NCBI GenBank assembly: GCA_036320915.1
Contig: JAXBDG010000011.1
Location: forward strand, 332,501-396,500
Source: Linnemannia elongata
Taxonomy: Eukaryota > Mortierellomycota > Mortierellomycetes > Mortierellales > Mortierellaceae
DNA length: 64,000 nucleotides
Reading direction: 5' to 3'
The notes beneath the pieces are model-generated. The model was not told where the DNA came from. It saw only the letters and a list, made by a program, of their open reading frames with translations, and ran no database searches. Both the position numbers and the translations under genes were made by a program. Shown one piece after another: positions 23,446 to 36,908 of the stretch (positions are counted from its first letter, which is position 1; each line of letters begins with the position of its first letter).

Positions 23446-26400
23446 CTAGACAACCGATTTGGTGATCATGTTGTAGTCGCTACGAGACGTTAAAATAATA
23501 TAAAAAAAAGGAAAAAAAAAAACGCGTCGCGGGGTTAATCATCCTGATCGTGCATCGACCCAGTTTTCAAAAACAAAAAAAAACAAAAAAAAACAAAAAA
23601 AAAAAAAAAAAAAAACTTACATGAATGACAGGGCACCATCAAAGTTCTGGATCATGACAGCATTTCTAGTAGGATGAAACAACGCCTGGGCAACCTTATT
23701 CCCACCCACGTCCAGAACCTGACTCGGTCCGCCTCTTCTCCTCTCCGCTCCCTTTGAAGTACTGTTTAACCTTTGATTAATCCTCCACAGCAAAGGGTGG
23801 GTTTTCCCAATCCCAAAATCAAACTCCTCTGCCTCCCTCGTTGTCGTCGTCAAAGCTTTAGCGGCCAAGATCCCATCTTCCGAGATATCGGCCGTAATAC
23901 ATCCTTTACCTGGCCGAGACTTGTCATCGAGTTTGATACCCGCCCACCGGACATCCCAGATATTGATGAGCCCCTTTTCATCTGTGCCCGAACAAAAGAG
24001 TCCACCTTCGGTGTGCCATGAAGGTGTTGAGAATTTTGAAACGGTGGTTTTGCATTTGTGATCGAGAGCTAGGACCTTTTGGCCCGGGACTCGTTCGTCG
24101 AGGAGTTGGTATTGGTATTGCGTTGATTCCGAAAAGCTATTTTTTGACAAAATAGAAAAAAATTTGTTTGTTTATATCCCCCATTGTATTCATGGGTAGT
24201 TATCGGTTAGTAAAAATATCCAATAAACAGAAAAATAAAGAAATAAACAAATAACCGTGCCCTTTTGCCACGCTCCTTTACATAAACCACACAACGTAAA
24301 AAAAATCTCCGAAATAGACACGGTGAAAAAGAGAGCGAGAGAAAAAAAAAATAAGGGAAGTGAGAGAGTGAGCCGCTAAGAGAGAAGAGTCGTGTGAGAG
24401 AGAGAATAGAGCGAGAGAGAGAGAGGTACTTACACAACAGCATGCAAGCGCGGGTCAGCTGGATTCTGGATAATGTGAACAATTCGGCCTAACTTGTCAT
24501 TGGCGACAGTCTTGCGTCCCTCCATATCATAGACAATGTATCGCCCATCGAGCCCACCCGAGTAGAACCGTTTCGAAGTGTGGGAGTACATGGTGGTCAG
24601 GATCGTGTTCGTATGAAGGTTGTGCACATCGGCCATCCCTCCACCCACAAAGGCACCACCGTCCTGTTTCGTGAACTTCCAATGTACCTACCGAACAAAA
24701 AAAAGTGGGGGAAACGGCCAAAAAGATATAAGTCCTTGAATCATGCTCGCAACAAATACATTCATGCTATCACAATCTCCCAAAAGGCCAAACGGATATG
24801 AACAAAAACTCACCAGGCGCTTGTCCCGTCCTGCGGTCACATAGCCCATAGTATTGTCCTCACGCGACACGGCAGTGACGGTCTGGATCGGCCTATCATG
24901 AGGGAACCCCTGGATAGTAAAGATCCTGTTCTTAAGCTTACCATCCCTGCCATAAAAGATACGTATCAGATTGGTCTGGGTCTCGGGCGGCGAGAACCGA
25001 GTCGGGTCGCTTTCAGTCACATCCTTTCCCGCCGCCTTGGCTCTCGCCAGGTTTTCTTTGACTCCCTCCCAAGTCTGTCCCGACTTCAAATGGCTGACTG
25101 CTACAAACGTATCCTCGGATATCCACGCCAGCGCCTCTGTAAACGGAATCACTCTCGACAACTTTGGCTCGATCTCCATGACCTTTTCCTGACGGTCAAT
25201 GTCATACAACGTAATTAAGCTACCAAAGAGTTCAACGAGGAAAAAAAAAGGGGGGGGGGGGGGGGTGTTAAAATATGCGGAGCAAATTATGGACACTAGC
25301 AGAGTACAGAAAAGAAAATCTCGTAAAACAGTAAGTTACCCATCCAAGCTATTGACGGCAGCAATCTTCTCGAACGGTGTTCCTCGAGCAAATGGATTCA
25401 ACACCAACGGACGACGGCCTCCTCCACCTCCTATCTTTTCCATGGCCTTAGACTTGCCCAACGAGATGAACGAGAGTTCCTGCTGCGTGGCGATCGGAAG
25501 GTCGTAGGTCGCTCGGTCAAAGACGCGCCTAGCGCCAATTGATCGAGTCGGCGCTGTTGCATAATTCTGCGCATTTGGTACTAATCTTTCTCCTCCTTCT
25601 GTTTCCGAGAGATTAGGTAACTGCCCATCGCTAGTCGTCCTCCGACGATATCTCTTAGTCGAGCTCAAGCTTTCATCAGGGCCATCCTCCGTCTTGACAG
25701 CCAATCCTGTGCTCGCCGGTATCAGTGAAGGAGGCGGTGGCACAGCGTTTTGGACATTGGTGTCCGCAGGCGTTTTTATAGCTCCTCCGCTCCATGTACT
25801 CGCGCGAGATCTGGAGACACTGCGCGCTGCAGAAGAGGACAACTCTGAAGCGCCTGGATCTGCGCGACTCCTTAGCGCAGCTCCTGACTCTGCGTTCTGT
25901 GCCAGTGGCGGAATGGGTTGTGGACTCGAACGCGGAGTTGACCTTGGAGTAGAATGCGAGGTCGAATTCTTGGGCTGACCGGATTGCGTCGACTGTGTGT
26001 CCTGAGCGGCGTGTGTTCCTGAACCTCCTGTTTGCCAATTAGGTCCAGGAGGGAACTCTCGTTTGAGCTCTCGAATCTCTGAATCCAAGTCCTTCGTAAT
26101 CCGACGAATCTTCTTCTGCACCCGCCGTTGCTTCTCTCCCAGTTCCGAGTATCGGCGATTCAATTGCTTCAACTACATCCACGCGAACGGATAGAAAGGT
26201 AAGGTGTGTTAGATACCTGTTGGCAGAAGCGCTTAATGGTGCAGCCATTCTATGGCAAGCATCGGACATGTTTGCAGCTTAAAGGGAACAACTAGTTGGA
26301 ACATTACCTCTGACAACATTTCGACCAGAGGGCCATTGACTCGTTCCGCAGGAGTGAAGCCACTGGTATCTGTCCTCGTCGCTGGTGCTCCATTCGCGTC

Positions 26401-28155
26401 CACTTCGGCTACGCTGTCCTCGCTGGAATCGCCGTTGTCCAGATCACTCGAGCTGTATTCGGATGAGCTGTAGAACCTTCTCCTTTTGTAACGTCTGCTC
26501 CTCCTGTAGTAGTCGCTGTCGATGTCGCTAAACTCGCTGTTGCTGTTATCAGAGTCGTAGCGCCCACGTTTTGAGCGAGAAGGAGACCTGTACGAGCGCT
26601 CATATGAACCCATAGAAATATCCTGGCGAACGGGTCGACTCAAACTCCTGTATCGGCTCCTGCTCCTTGGCCGACTCCTTGCTCGGCTCCTGGCTCGTGA
26701 TGGACTTCTTGGGCGCGAATGACGTGAAACGCTCTTGCTCCTTCCACGCTCATGCGATGATCCAGCTGGATCTGTTGGTGGGGCTCGTCCAGAGTCAGTT
26801 GATGATGGTCCAGGAGGTCGACCTCGGCTCTTGCTACGGTGCCTAGACATTGACGCCCTTGATCGCTCTCCATCCAAACTGGATGATGATAATGACGACG
26901 GCGGTGTATCTCTGCCACTTGTAGGCGACACTCGGTATCCCATAGAGCTGTGGGTACGTCCTCCTGTGTATGCGCCTTGGGGAGGTCCCGGGTAGGATCT
27001 TGATGGAGGTCCAGAGTAGGAATCTGAAGGAGGTCCATGGTATGATCCTGATGGTGGTCTAGAATAGGAGCTTGAGGGACGCCCAGAATGGGAACTTGAG
27101 GAGGGTCCAGAGTGTGATCCCGAATAGGATCCCGAGTATGATCCTGAATGTCCTTGTGCAGGCCCCACTGGCGCAGCGTTTGATCCTCCTGAAGCTGATT
27201 CTGCAAACTTCTCAAAGGGGTTCCGATAGCCCCTCGTTGTAGGCGTTGTTGGCGTTGTTGGCGTTGTTGGTGTCGTCGGTGCTCCTGGTCCTCCCAGCAT
27301 TCCTGAGCTTGACATCGTTGGTGGTCCAGGCATTGGACCAAGATCCCATTGGCGCGAATTATTTCTGCCGCTGCTCTGTTGGCTGCCAACATTCTGGTCA
27401 AGACGACTGTGTGGGGGTCCACTGGGCTGAGAATCGATTGAAGGACGACGATAGCGTGCAGGTGGCAGCGGAGGTTGATGCCTTGACGAGGCTGATGGGC
27501 TATATGCTCGACTCCTCGATCGTTGTCCACTAACGCTACTGCCTGGGGTCGAGGTAAAGTCTGGATGCGCTGAGGTCGAACCCTGATATCCGTTCTGTTG
27601 TGACTGGTTGCGGGAAGGTGGTCCAGGCAGTCCGGATGGACCGTTCGATCTCGAAGATTGGCTGCTTCTTTGTGCTGGTGGGGGTGGTGGAAGAGGGCTG
27701 CTGTTCGAGGCCGCATATGGGTCTCTTGGACGATTTGACATCAAGTATTCGCGTTCCTCTTTGGCGCGTTGTTCGTCTCTGCGTGGCTCCTGTTGGTAGG
27801 ACCGTGGTGGGGGGTAGGCTTGGGAACCTGGAGGCAGGATTGGTTGAGCTGGTCGTGGCCGCGATTGAGACCGAGCCCTCGACTGGGATCGTTTTTGAGT
27901 TTCAGCTTGCGATGTGGATGAAGGGACCGTTATTACTGTCGTTCCTGGTGTACCTGCAGTCGATGCTGTTGAAGGCGGTACAGGTTTGGTTGCACTAGTT
28001 GCATTGGCTGAAGCTAGAGTTGAGTTTGTTGTTGGTGGTGCTGTTGTTGCTGTTGTTGAAGGAATGGGAGGGGTTGAAGATGGGGAAGAGGAGGAGTCAT
28101 TGTTTGGACGGGATGAGGAGGATTGCTGTCTGCGAAGACGCGGATCCTTTGACAT
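23446..28155 (-). CDS. RS-rich WD40-repeat protein
   Basis: Six exons, 28155-26308, 26172-25340, 25219-24814, 24687-24434, 24136-23621 and 23479-23446, join to about 1,296 residues. The first 560 residues are disordered (Pro/Ser/Gln, then Arg-Ser dipeptides such as RSRSRARSRPRSR and a basic RRSRRYKRRR stretch), suggesting a nuclear, RNA-associated location. A short coiled coil spans the first junction (residues about 610-655). After a second disordered region the C-terminal ~450 residues read as WD40 blades (for example GRDKRLVHWKF, SGGLDGRYIVYDM, GTDEKGLINIWDV). The frame has a stop at 23617, but that TAA lies inside a GTAAGT donor. Splicing to a TAG acceptor at 23480 completes the last strand as GALSFIDYN and ends at 23446. 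A probable 5'-UTR intron lies at 28396-28180. The exact WD40 family is not recognised. The long first exon could belong to a separate gene, but its coiled coil continues smoothly across the junction. Confidence 0.75.
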
Positions 28156-28396
28156 GCTGAGAAAGAGTGAATTCTTTTGCTAGAGAAGAAAAGGAGAAAT
28201 GAAAGCAAAGAAAGCTTGCTGTGGTGGAGGTGGACGGGATGAGAATCAAAGAAGAAGCAAGAGCAAGAGGAAGACGATGAAGAAGAAAAAGAAGAAGAAG
28301 AAGAAGACGACGAAGAAAGGAACTGATGGTTCTTATGATCAGTCAGTCGGTCGAGTATTGACGAGAAGACAATAAGGAATAAGGAACGAGACTTAC

Positions 28397-28923
28397 TAAA
28401 ATCCCAAGGGCTTGTGCACATATTTGTCTCGAGTCATTCCGCCCTTCTTTCCCCTGTCAATAGCCAATTGCCTCTCACTTTCTTACTCCACATTAACCCT
28501 TATTGTTTTCTCGGTTGTTATTGTTCCGTCTAATTGCCCATTACCAGGGTATCCATTCGAGCTACAAGAGAAGTACGAGAGAGTGGTTTATGGTCTTGTG
28601 AATAAGGTCTTTCTACAGCGACTGTTATTATATTTTTTTCGGTGACACAGATAAAGTTGTAAGCCAAGGTGCCAAGGATCATATCGACCTGTCAATGCTC
28701 CTGAGGCATGAACAAAGCGAGATAAAGAAGTGAACAAGCTGTGCACACTTGGCGAACTCGAGACGACTGGTAACGAACAAACAAAAAGGCTTTTTTTAAG
28801 ATATAAACTATTTTTTGAAGGGATGGGTGGGCGAAATACCTCTCCATATTACATTGCAAGCTTTATTTTCTATGAGATTTAGTTGGTGATTTGATCACCA
28901 TTGATCACTTCTTTCTTTCTTCA

Positions 28924-28963
<40 letters not shown>

Positions 28964-29500
28964 GGAGGATATACTCACCATCATCGTCATCATCATCTCA
29001 CTGTCATCGAGATACACATCCTTCTTATTGTCCTTCACTCAATACCCTGTCGTACCTGCTTCTGCATTTCAAACAAAAAATAAACAAGCAACCATGGGTA
29101 ACATACCTCAATCCGATCTATAGCTCACTTCTTTCTACCCACCCTTTCGCGCTATTAACAGATGTGAAAAAGGGAACGTCAATTGCCCGCTGTTCTTCTT
29201 TCTTGTTCTTGCTGTCGCTGCCTGGCAGCTGCCTGGAAGCCGGTTAGGAGTAATCTTGTTTGTATTTCTTTGAGTGTCGAAGACGGTGCAGTACAGTACT
29301 GGTGGATTATTGGCTGCAATGAGTTTGTTGGAAAGGGTGCGGTTTTCTGACTATTAACTATTTGAATAGCTTCAACTATGGTTCAGAAGAACACATAGAA
29401 TTTCGAGTCACGGGGGATGGACGTCACAGCCAGCTTTTGGAAGAAGCGCGCTTCAGCTACTTCCTTGGCTTTCCAAAGGGACGAGACCCAGCCCTTCTTC
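28397..29500. other. Divergent-gene spacer
   Basis: This lies between the WD40 gene (minus) and the ArfGAP gene (plus). No coding region is recognised. It contains a (TC)n microsatellite at 28926-28960 and turns CT-rich from about 29510 to the ATG at 29692. Confidence 0.5.
28926..28960 (+). repeat. (TC)n microsatellite
   Basis: About 17 uninterrupted TC dinucleotides. Confidence 0.9.
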
Positions 29501-29691
29501 GTTCCCTTTTTATTACTCCTTCCAACCTCGACGCTTTTCATTCCTTTCTCTCATTCTTCTTCTTACACTCTCATTCTTCCTTTCACCCTTTCTCTCCCTC
29601 CTCACACTGCCTCCCCCTCGATACCCCTTTTTACTACAACAAACAATCACCAAAAACCGACCGTTAAACACACACCAACCAACCAACAACC

Positions 29692-32411
29692 ATGTCTGAA
29701 AGAAAACTACCCATGGACAAGAGCGAGCGACTCCTCAACGAGCTCCTCAAGATCCCCGTCAACACCATCTGCTGCGACTGCGGTGCCGCCAGTAAGAACC
29801 TCTCCCTCTCTTCCCAGTTTTTCCTCTTCGTCAAAGTGCTGGTCGAAATGAAGCGCATGGCTTTGTATCAGCACTCGCCACTTGTCATATAATTTTCGAC
29901 TCTTCACTACAGAAAGTGGAAAAAAAAAAAAAAAAAAAAAAAAAGAGACTTGGCTAAAACCTATCCACGTATTGACTCTTTTTGCTACTTTGTCGAATCA
30001 ATCATCGATAGATCCTAATTGGGCTTCGTACTCCTTGGGCTGTTTCCTCTGTGTCCGTTGCTGCAGTGTCCACAGAAAAATGGGCACCCACATCTCCAAA
30101 GTCAAGTCTGTTTCTCTCGACTCGTGGACTCAGGATGATATTGATGTAAGAGAACCTACTCTTGGCTTATTGATAATTATCGACATTCCAGGACACAACG
30201 TTTTTTTATGAATATGATGCATGGCTCTCAAAATGAATGAAGAGAAGGAATATCCAAAATCCAAGGAGAGTCTCACAACTCACACAAACGATCCAAAGGT
30301 TGGCCACGGCTCAATCACTCCCTTCACACACTAACCTACTTACTCTTGGATGTCTTGTCCGTCTTTTTCATGCCTGCCTCTTTTTTTTTTTTTTTTTTTT
30401 TTCGTTGGATCAAACTAGACTATGAAAAACTGGGGCAACGGCAAGGTCAACGCTTTGTACATGCCACACCCCGAGCGTCACCCACCACCAATAAGCATGG
30501 AGGGCAGGTAAACTATCTATCATACCTTCACTCTCTCGTGTATCTCGTTGTGGTTTTTACCAATTGGTCTTGGTGGATCATTCTTTTAACTTAGTGTTCT
30601 TAAACCCAATTAGTGCTATGGAACAGTATATCCGGTCAAAGTACGAGCGAAAGGAGTATATGGAGGGCGGAGGAAACTACCAGGTAAAATTGGTTGGCAA
30701 CCGAAAGGATTTTGGAACTGGATATTGCGGGCTTTCGGAACTGGACATCGTAACAGGAAGAGCCGTGTGGCACTTTCCCTTGCAACTTTTCACCAACTAA
30801 CCACATCACTCAACTTTCCAACTCCTACTCTTGCAACAGCCCTCGGGACGATCTGCCTACGGAAACACTTTTTCAGGAGGACGCGGTACTGGGTCGAGGA
30901 ACGACGTCGTCAACACCAACTCTTACACGACTCAGATGTCTGCCCTACGTGCTATGGGTTTCAAAGACAATGCAAAGAACCTCCAAGTCCTCCAGTCAAC
31001 AGATGGCGATGTTCCAAATGCTATTGAGATTCTGTGCCGCATTGGTCAAGGACCCGTCAGTTCTACACCCAACACCTCTTCCAACAACAATACCTCGAAG
31101 ACTTACAGTCGACCCACCCCATCTTCAAACAACAACAGCAGTAACAACAATAATAACGCCAGTCGCGATCCCAAGGAGGCGATTCTCTGGAACATGGGTT
31201 TCCACGACTCGGCATTGAACAAGGAGGCACTCCGTCGTGCTGGCGGTAACCCTGAAGTGGCGGCTGCGCTTTTGATTGATGAGAAAGACAAGCTGGCCAA
31301 GGCCGTGCGAGAAAAGGGAGGCTCGTCTTCGCCATTACCCGCTCGTCTGGAACCTCCAGGTGTCAAGAAGACTCAAAAGAACGAGGACCTTCTGCTCGAT
31401 CTTTCGACTGATGATGACCAGCAGCAGCAGCAGCAGCAGCGTATGATGATGCAGCAACAGATGCAGATGCAGAATGCACTCGGCAACAATAACCAGCAAT
31501 GGAACCAGCAAACCCCTGGCCTAGATCAGTTCGGTGAGTACCGGCATGAGAGCATTGGTATTATTGTTGTTATCATAAGGCATTGATATCATGGAAAAAG
31601 GAGACTAACCGGTATATTGTTCTTGCGCAAAATAGGCCAAAACCAGAACCAGCTGCAGTCGATTCTGGACAAGAATGCTCAGATCCTCGCCCTCTACAGC
31701 AACGAGACCAACAACAACAACAATAACAACAACATGTTTGGCAACAGCGGGATGAACAACGCATTTGGTCTTCAGCAGCAGCAAACTGGATTCAACAACG
31801 ATACGAACTCTTGGGCCATGAACAACAACAATATCAACAATAACCAGCAAATGAACTCTGCGTTCGGGATCCAGACAAGCATGGCCACAGGTGCCAATAA
31901 CATGTTTGGCAACACCAACTCAAGTATGGGTATGGGCATGGGCAACATGGGCAACATGGGCAACATGGGCGGCATGGGCAACATGGGCATGAATAGCCTT
32001 CAGCAGCAACAGCTCCAGCAACAACAACAGCAGCAGCAGCAGCAGCAGCAACAGATGAGCCCCTTCGGTGTGTCACAGGCATCTCAACAGCCTACCGGCA
32101 ACGCGTTCGGGAACAACATGTTTAGCAGCAATACCAACAACAACCAGTTCGCAGGTATGGGGGGCAACACTGGCGGAGGACTCGGATCACCGTTCAACTC
32201 TATGACGGCCACCACTAATACCAACACCAATATGTTTGGAAGCATGAACAGCAACCCAATGGGCAACATGGGCATGAACGCCAACAACAACGGCATGAAC
32301 GGGGGATTTGGCGCCGGCAGCAACTCCCCTTTTGGTATGAACAACAATAACAACAACTTTAACAACAACAACCCTAACCCTTGGGGCAACAACAACAACA
32401 ATCTCTTCTAG
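29692..32411 (+). CDS. ArfGAP with two UBA domains and a Gln/Asn-rich tail (Gts1/Ucp3-like)
   Basis: Six exons, 29692-29791, 30012-30145, 30419-30507, 30614-30683, 30840-31533 and 31636-32411, join to 620 residues. Residues about 10-125 are an ArfGAP domain with the C4 zinc finger CxxC-x16-CxxC (CCDCGAANPNWAS, then CVRC) and the catalytic Arg in the SVHRKMG segment. It stimulates GTP hydrolysis by Arf GTPases in vesicle traffic. Two UBA-type helical modules follow (MSALRAMGF... and ILWNMGFHD...AAALLI), which bind ubiquitin in known families. The C-terminal ~300 residues are Gln/Asn/Gly/Met-rich, including poly-Gln and GNM repeats, and are prion-like in composition. The same order of ArfGAP, UBA and Gln-rich tail occurs in S. 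cerevisiae Gts1 and S. pombe Ucp3. Introns 1 and 3 contain long A or T runs. A CT-rich leader precedes the start. Confidence 0.9.
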
Positions 32412-32512
32412 AGGAGTCCTCTTGTTGTTGGAAGAATAAAAAAAAATAAAAAAATTGTATTGCTAAATATTTTTTTAAATGGAGGTTTGGGGAAAACCAT
32501 TGTACAACTGTA

Positions 32513-33794
32513 CTATGAGAAGATGTCGTCGCGTCGGTGATTGAGGACAGGCATCTCGGTTCGGATTCGTTCCAATGTTGGCAGGTCGACCTCCGCGACG
32601 GCGATCCCTTCTTCTACCCCATCGAGCTTTGCACACACTTTTCCCCACGGATCCACGATCTAAACGGTTGTGTAATAACATATGTATCCACCAGTCAGTG
32701 AAAAAAAGCGGGGGTTTTGACAAGCAAGCATCTGTCACCGTCTTTTTTCTCTTTTTTTCAGGAGCGAGGAGCGGTGGTCAACTTACCATGGAGTGTCCGT
32801 AGCTGATACGTTTTTCTGAATGCTGTCCGACTTGTGCTGCCGCGACCACATAGCACTGTGTCTCGATCGCCCTACTTCTCAGCAACACTTCTATCTCACC
32901 AAAAGTAAACAAAAAAAATCATATCACATTTTTTTAGTACCATTCCCGAAAAAACTCCCATCCCACGGATAACCTTTTTTCACTCAACCCCTATCCTCCA
33001 AGAAAAAAAACAACATTTTGTTACCCCAATGAGCCTCGCCAGTCTTGACTGTAAAAGCCGAAGGATACGTCAGAATCTCGGCTCCTTTCCTCCTTAACGC
33101 AAGCGCCATCTCAGGGAACCTCAAATCATAACAAATGCTTAGACCAATCTTGCCGACGGGTGTCGATACAGGGGGGACGAGACGATCGCCGGCGACGGTG
33201 GAATTGGATTCCATGAGTCGGGGGCCGTTAGCGATATCGACGTCGAAGAGGTGGATCTTGCGGTAGGTTTGAGTGATTGTGCCGTGAGGGGAGATTAGGA
33301 CGTGGGTGTTGTAGAGCCGACCTTTCGAGAGGCTCTATTGTGTTTTCCGTGCACCGGTAATGGAAGTGGGGGTGTTAGTTCTGAGGGGAGGGTTCAAATT
33401 GCTGCCACATGGTGGTTTCGAGAAAACGCGTAAAAAAAAAAAAAAAACGCTTTCAATACCACATTTCTTTCTCTTGGACAAAAAAAAAACGGTTTACCTG
33501 TTCATGAACACCAACAGAACATCCAATCCCCAACTCCTTCGCCTCCTTGCAAAGCCCTTTCAAGAATTGTCCCTCCACCTCCACCTCCCCCTCTCCTTCC
33601 TTTGCACCAATTGGAGAAGCGAGCGTGAGGGCTTCTTCAGGCGGGTTGCCAATAAAGTCGGACGCCTCAGGGAAGAAGACTAGTTTTGCGCCCTGGGCGG
33701 AGGCGAGTCGCATGAGACGTGTGCATGTCGAGAGGTTCTTGGAGATGGATGGACCTCCGCAGAATTGTGCTACTGCTATCTTTGCCTTTTGCAT
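32513..33794 (-). CDS. NIT1: Nit-family amidase (deaminated glutathione amidase type)
   Basis: Four exons, 33794-33498, 33334-33025, 32890-32787 and 32659-32513, join to 285 residues, the normal length for the family. The nitrilase catalytic set is complete: Glu43 (FFPEA), Lys125 (YRKIHLFDV) and Cys167 ([10 protein letters not shown]). The exon 2-3 junction restores [23 protein letters not shown], and GHSMVVDPWG spans the last junction. These match the mammalian NIT1 / yeast Nit2 branch, which hydrolyses deaminated glutathione, a repair reaction for a transaminase side product, in cytosol and mitochondria. Whether it could be the omega-amidase (NIT2 in mammals) is less likely from these motifs. 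It is in tandem with OGG1: both are minus-strand, with about 210 bp between the OGG1 stop and this start. Confidence 0.9.
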
Positions 33795-34006
33795 TGTGTC
33801 GAATGAGTGAAAGGATAAAAAAAAAAATGGGTGATGGGTTGAATGAGGGAGAAGAAGGGAAAAGAAATAGACAGAGTGAGCAAGTGTGAAGTGCGAAGTT
33901 TTATTTAAAAAAAAAAAAATCAGTCAGGGACAGATACCTTGAGAAAAAAAAAGGCTGGAATGGTATCATTTCTTTTAATTGTTCAGATCAGCAGATCAAA
34001 GGGGAA

Positions 34007-35734
34007 TCAAACGGCCTTCCTTCGCTTGGACACCCGTCGACCCTTCGACACTTCATCCAACTTTGGATCCTCCAACTTGATATCCTCAATACGTTCTGCT
34101 ACCAGCGTCTCTTCCTCTTCAACCTCTTTCTTGACAACAACCAATTCCTCCTTCACCTCAACTTGAAGAACCACTCTCTCATCTTCCTCCAGGACCTCAA
34201 CCTTCACAACATCAGGATCCTCCTTCACTCGTCCCTCAATCGTCCTAAGATCCGCTGCAAACAGCACAGAATGCGCCCACCCTGCATATCCGCCAAACAG
34301 GTCCACGAAATGCTTCCCCACAGCTTTGTAGATCGCTGGAGAGATAGTTTTGGGTGTTTTGCCCTCGAACCGGAACCGGTAGTCGCGTACTGCAATCTGC
34401 CAGACATGCGTATCTACTGGGATCGTCTCGTGTTTGTCGAGTGACATTAAACACTATAGCGTATATTAGAAGGAGGAAAGATAAGTCTGTTAGTTGAGAT
34501 ATTGCGTGGATCACCATTGTCCAGAAAGAAAACAAAACAAGGAGCAAAGACATACGACACAGTCGGCGACTTTAGGTCCGACGCCTTGAAGAGTCAAAAG
34601 TGCCGCATGCGCATCCTCATATGGCAGCTTCCTCAACCCATGCAACCATGCCTCTCCATCTTCCATCTCTTGAATCATCCTAGCTGTCGTGGCAATATAT
34701 TTTGCCCGGTACCCGAATCCGATATTTCGAAGTGTCTCCTCGACACCATCCTGTGCCAGCGCATCGATTGTTGGGAACTCATAGAATGTCCTGCTGCTAG
34801 TGGATGTGGTAGAGTCGAGGGGGTCGATGGCTACTGGAGGGACGGTGAGTGGTGATCCATATTCTGAGCACATCTTTGCCGCCTATTAGAAAAAATAGTA
34901 ATGTTTCTGGTTAGATGCCTTTCCCTTTAACGCGACTAGAGCATGATGATAAAGAAGGGCACTTCAGAAATACATTACCATCTGAGTAATACGACTAATG
35001 TTGTTATTAGAACTGCAAATAAAGCAAAACAAGTTCTCAATAGGGTCCTGACGTAACATCCTGACACCCGGGAAGAATGGAGCTTTTGCTTTAAAGTTCT
35101 TGTCCGTCGCCGACCATTTGGTGTACAGCTCCGTCAATGGTACGTCCAGTTGGAAGTAATCCCTCAAGAACTCCCTGTCAACTTTCTCCAGCTCTTCCTC
35201 TTCTTCCTTTCCTGTCGCCCTCCAAGTAACCGCCGCGGGTGGTGCTGCTGATGATGACTTTGCTGTTATTGAGGTTGGAGTGGAGGAGGAAGAGGAAGAG
35301 GGACGAACAGTCCTGAACCGGAACCCATCATCTGTCTCCTGAATAAACCAAACTCGTCGATCAAGGACACAAGACCAAGTCGGAGCCGAGATCTCGCCCG
35401 AGGGTAACTCCTGATGCTCTCTCTGCCAGCGGAAGGACTGTCCGCATTTCAGGGTTGTGTTTAGGTCCAGTTCTGAACGAGGAACTTGGATTGATACCCA
35501 GGAGGTTGAATGGACAATAGGCGGGGGATGCAGCTCCTTGCGAGGTTTTGGTACTGCTGCGGAGGTTGGTGGTGACTTGGCGGTGGCAGCTGTCTTTGTT
35601 GTCTTTGTGGTTGCCGTAGCGGTTGTCACTGTTGTTGTTGTCTTGGTTTTTATGGTTGCCACTGAGGTTGTCGATGTGTCCTTGGCGAGGGAGAGGGCTC
35701 GCTTCCGAGTCGTCCTTGTCAGTGCAGCCATCAT
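34007..35734 (-). CDS. OGG1: 8-oxoguanine DNA glycosylase/lyase
   Basis: Three exons, 35734-34979, 34882-34556 and 34453-34007, join to about 509 residues. It removes 8-oxoguanine opposite cytosine and nicks the backbone in base-excision repair. The helix-hairpin-helix centre LTLQGVGPKVADC carries the Schiff-base lysine (Lys356), and IPVDTHVWQ carries the catalytic Asp375. SSNNNISRITQM, the conserved Asn-rich loop, spans the first junction. The OGG_N domain is represented by LDLNTTLKCGQSFRWQ. The enzyme is longer than human OGG1 (345) because of a Thr/Lys-rich N-terminal ~70 residues, a Ser-rich insert near residue 150, and an acidic then basic C-terminal tail ending KGRRVSKRRKAV that may act as a nuclear signal. 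Adjacent ATGs at 35734 and 35731 are equally possible starts. Confidence 0.93.
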
Positions 35735-36908
35735 CCGTTTAGGAAAAAGAAAGCAAAAGGAGGAACAAAAAAAACTATCTCTCAGGGCTTGATTAAGAAA
35801 AGAAAAAAAAATGAGTGTGGCTTTGGGTGAAAGTCAATCTTATCTCTCATTGGTTCAATTTTTGGTGGCGCTCATTCGCATAAAAAAAAATGAATGTCAG
35901 CTTCGCTAGGTCGAGAACGGTAAGGGAAACGCAGGAAAGAGGAAGTCAATGTGGTTTGGTTGGAAATAGCTAGGGGTAGAGTAGGAGTACTGTAGCCAGA
36001 ATCACTATCACCATGCTTGACAATGAAAAAGAAAACAGATAATGGCTAGCCCAACGGGGGTGTTTTTTTTTTTTTTCTTTATCATTATTTTTTTTTTTTT
36101 CAGGAACAGCAACTATAGGCACCTATAGTCGATAAGTAGGTATCAGTTGCAAACTGACGCTACGCCTTCCCTTTCTCATTTCGTTTATTTCATATACTGA
36201 TATAATGTTAGAATTGAACGTACGAGAAAAAAAAAAAAAAAAAAAAAAAAAGAAAGGTAATCCCTTCGCCAAACAAGCTCTTATGAGCAAGAACCGGTAT
36301 TTTATTTCAAAGCCCATAGGCAGACCATACGTCGAGATCATTGCTCTAAGACCTAATAGTATAGGCTCGGAAACAGGAAATACCAGTTGTGATTGTGTCT
36401 CTCACAGCCCGGCGGTAAAGTTTTCTGAAATACAAATCTCTGCATTGGTTGAAAAACACACAAAGATGTATCATCAACTACTGGTGAACACAGACGACAG
36501 ATATATAAAAAATAGGAGCTCAAATCTTTGGTTAATGTTTGTAGTCTGCGGGAGCAGAGCAACATCAACAAGTTATTGGCCCATCAACTCAGTTCAATGG
36601 TGGGCTTTTTGGGGGGGAAAAATGGATAGCATTGAGTGACGATCTGAACTGCCAACGGTTCGATACTGGCAGCATTAGGTACAACATCTGCGGTGCTGGT
36701 ATCAAGTGTTCATCAAAGCCCGACTCGTTTCTGGGAAGTCGAGGTCACTGTCAACAATACATCCTCAAAACACCAACACGACTCAAAAGAAATAAAAAGT
36801 CATGAGCTACAAGGAAACCATACTGCCCGCCATGCAATTCCATCATAACCACCTGCAAAAAGGATTCCCTGCAAAAGACGTGTATGCTTCCACCCACTAC
36901 TATGACAA
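35735..36908. other. Spacer before the mobile-element block
   Basis: No gene is recognised. It holds T-runs at 36064-36076 and 36087-36100, and an A-run at about 36229-36251. A short palindrome occurs at about 36113-36130 (ACTATAGG and its complement separated by two bases). The 144-codon plus frame at 36205-36639 begins in the A-run and has no family features. Confidence 0.5.

Noticed and set aside
28014..28421. Minus-strand frame starting MCTSPWDF upstream of the WD40 gene
   Set aside because: Its ATG lies in a probable 5'-UTR exon; after splicing it is not in frame with the main product and soon ends.
36113..36130. Short palindrome ACTATAGG with complement
   Set aside because: Eight-base arms are short, no flanking duplication or partner was found, and it is plausible by chance in this length of DNA.
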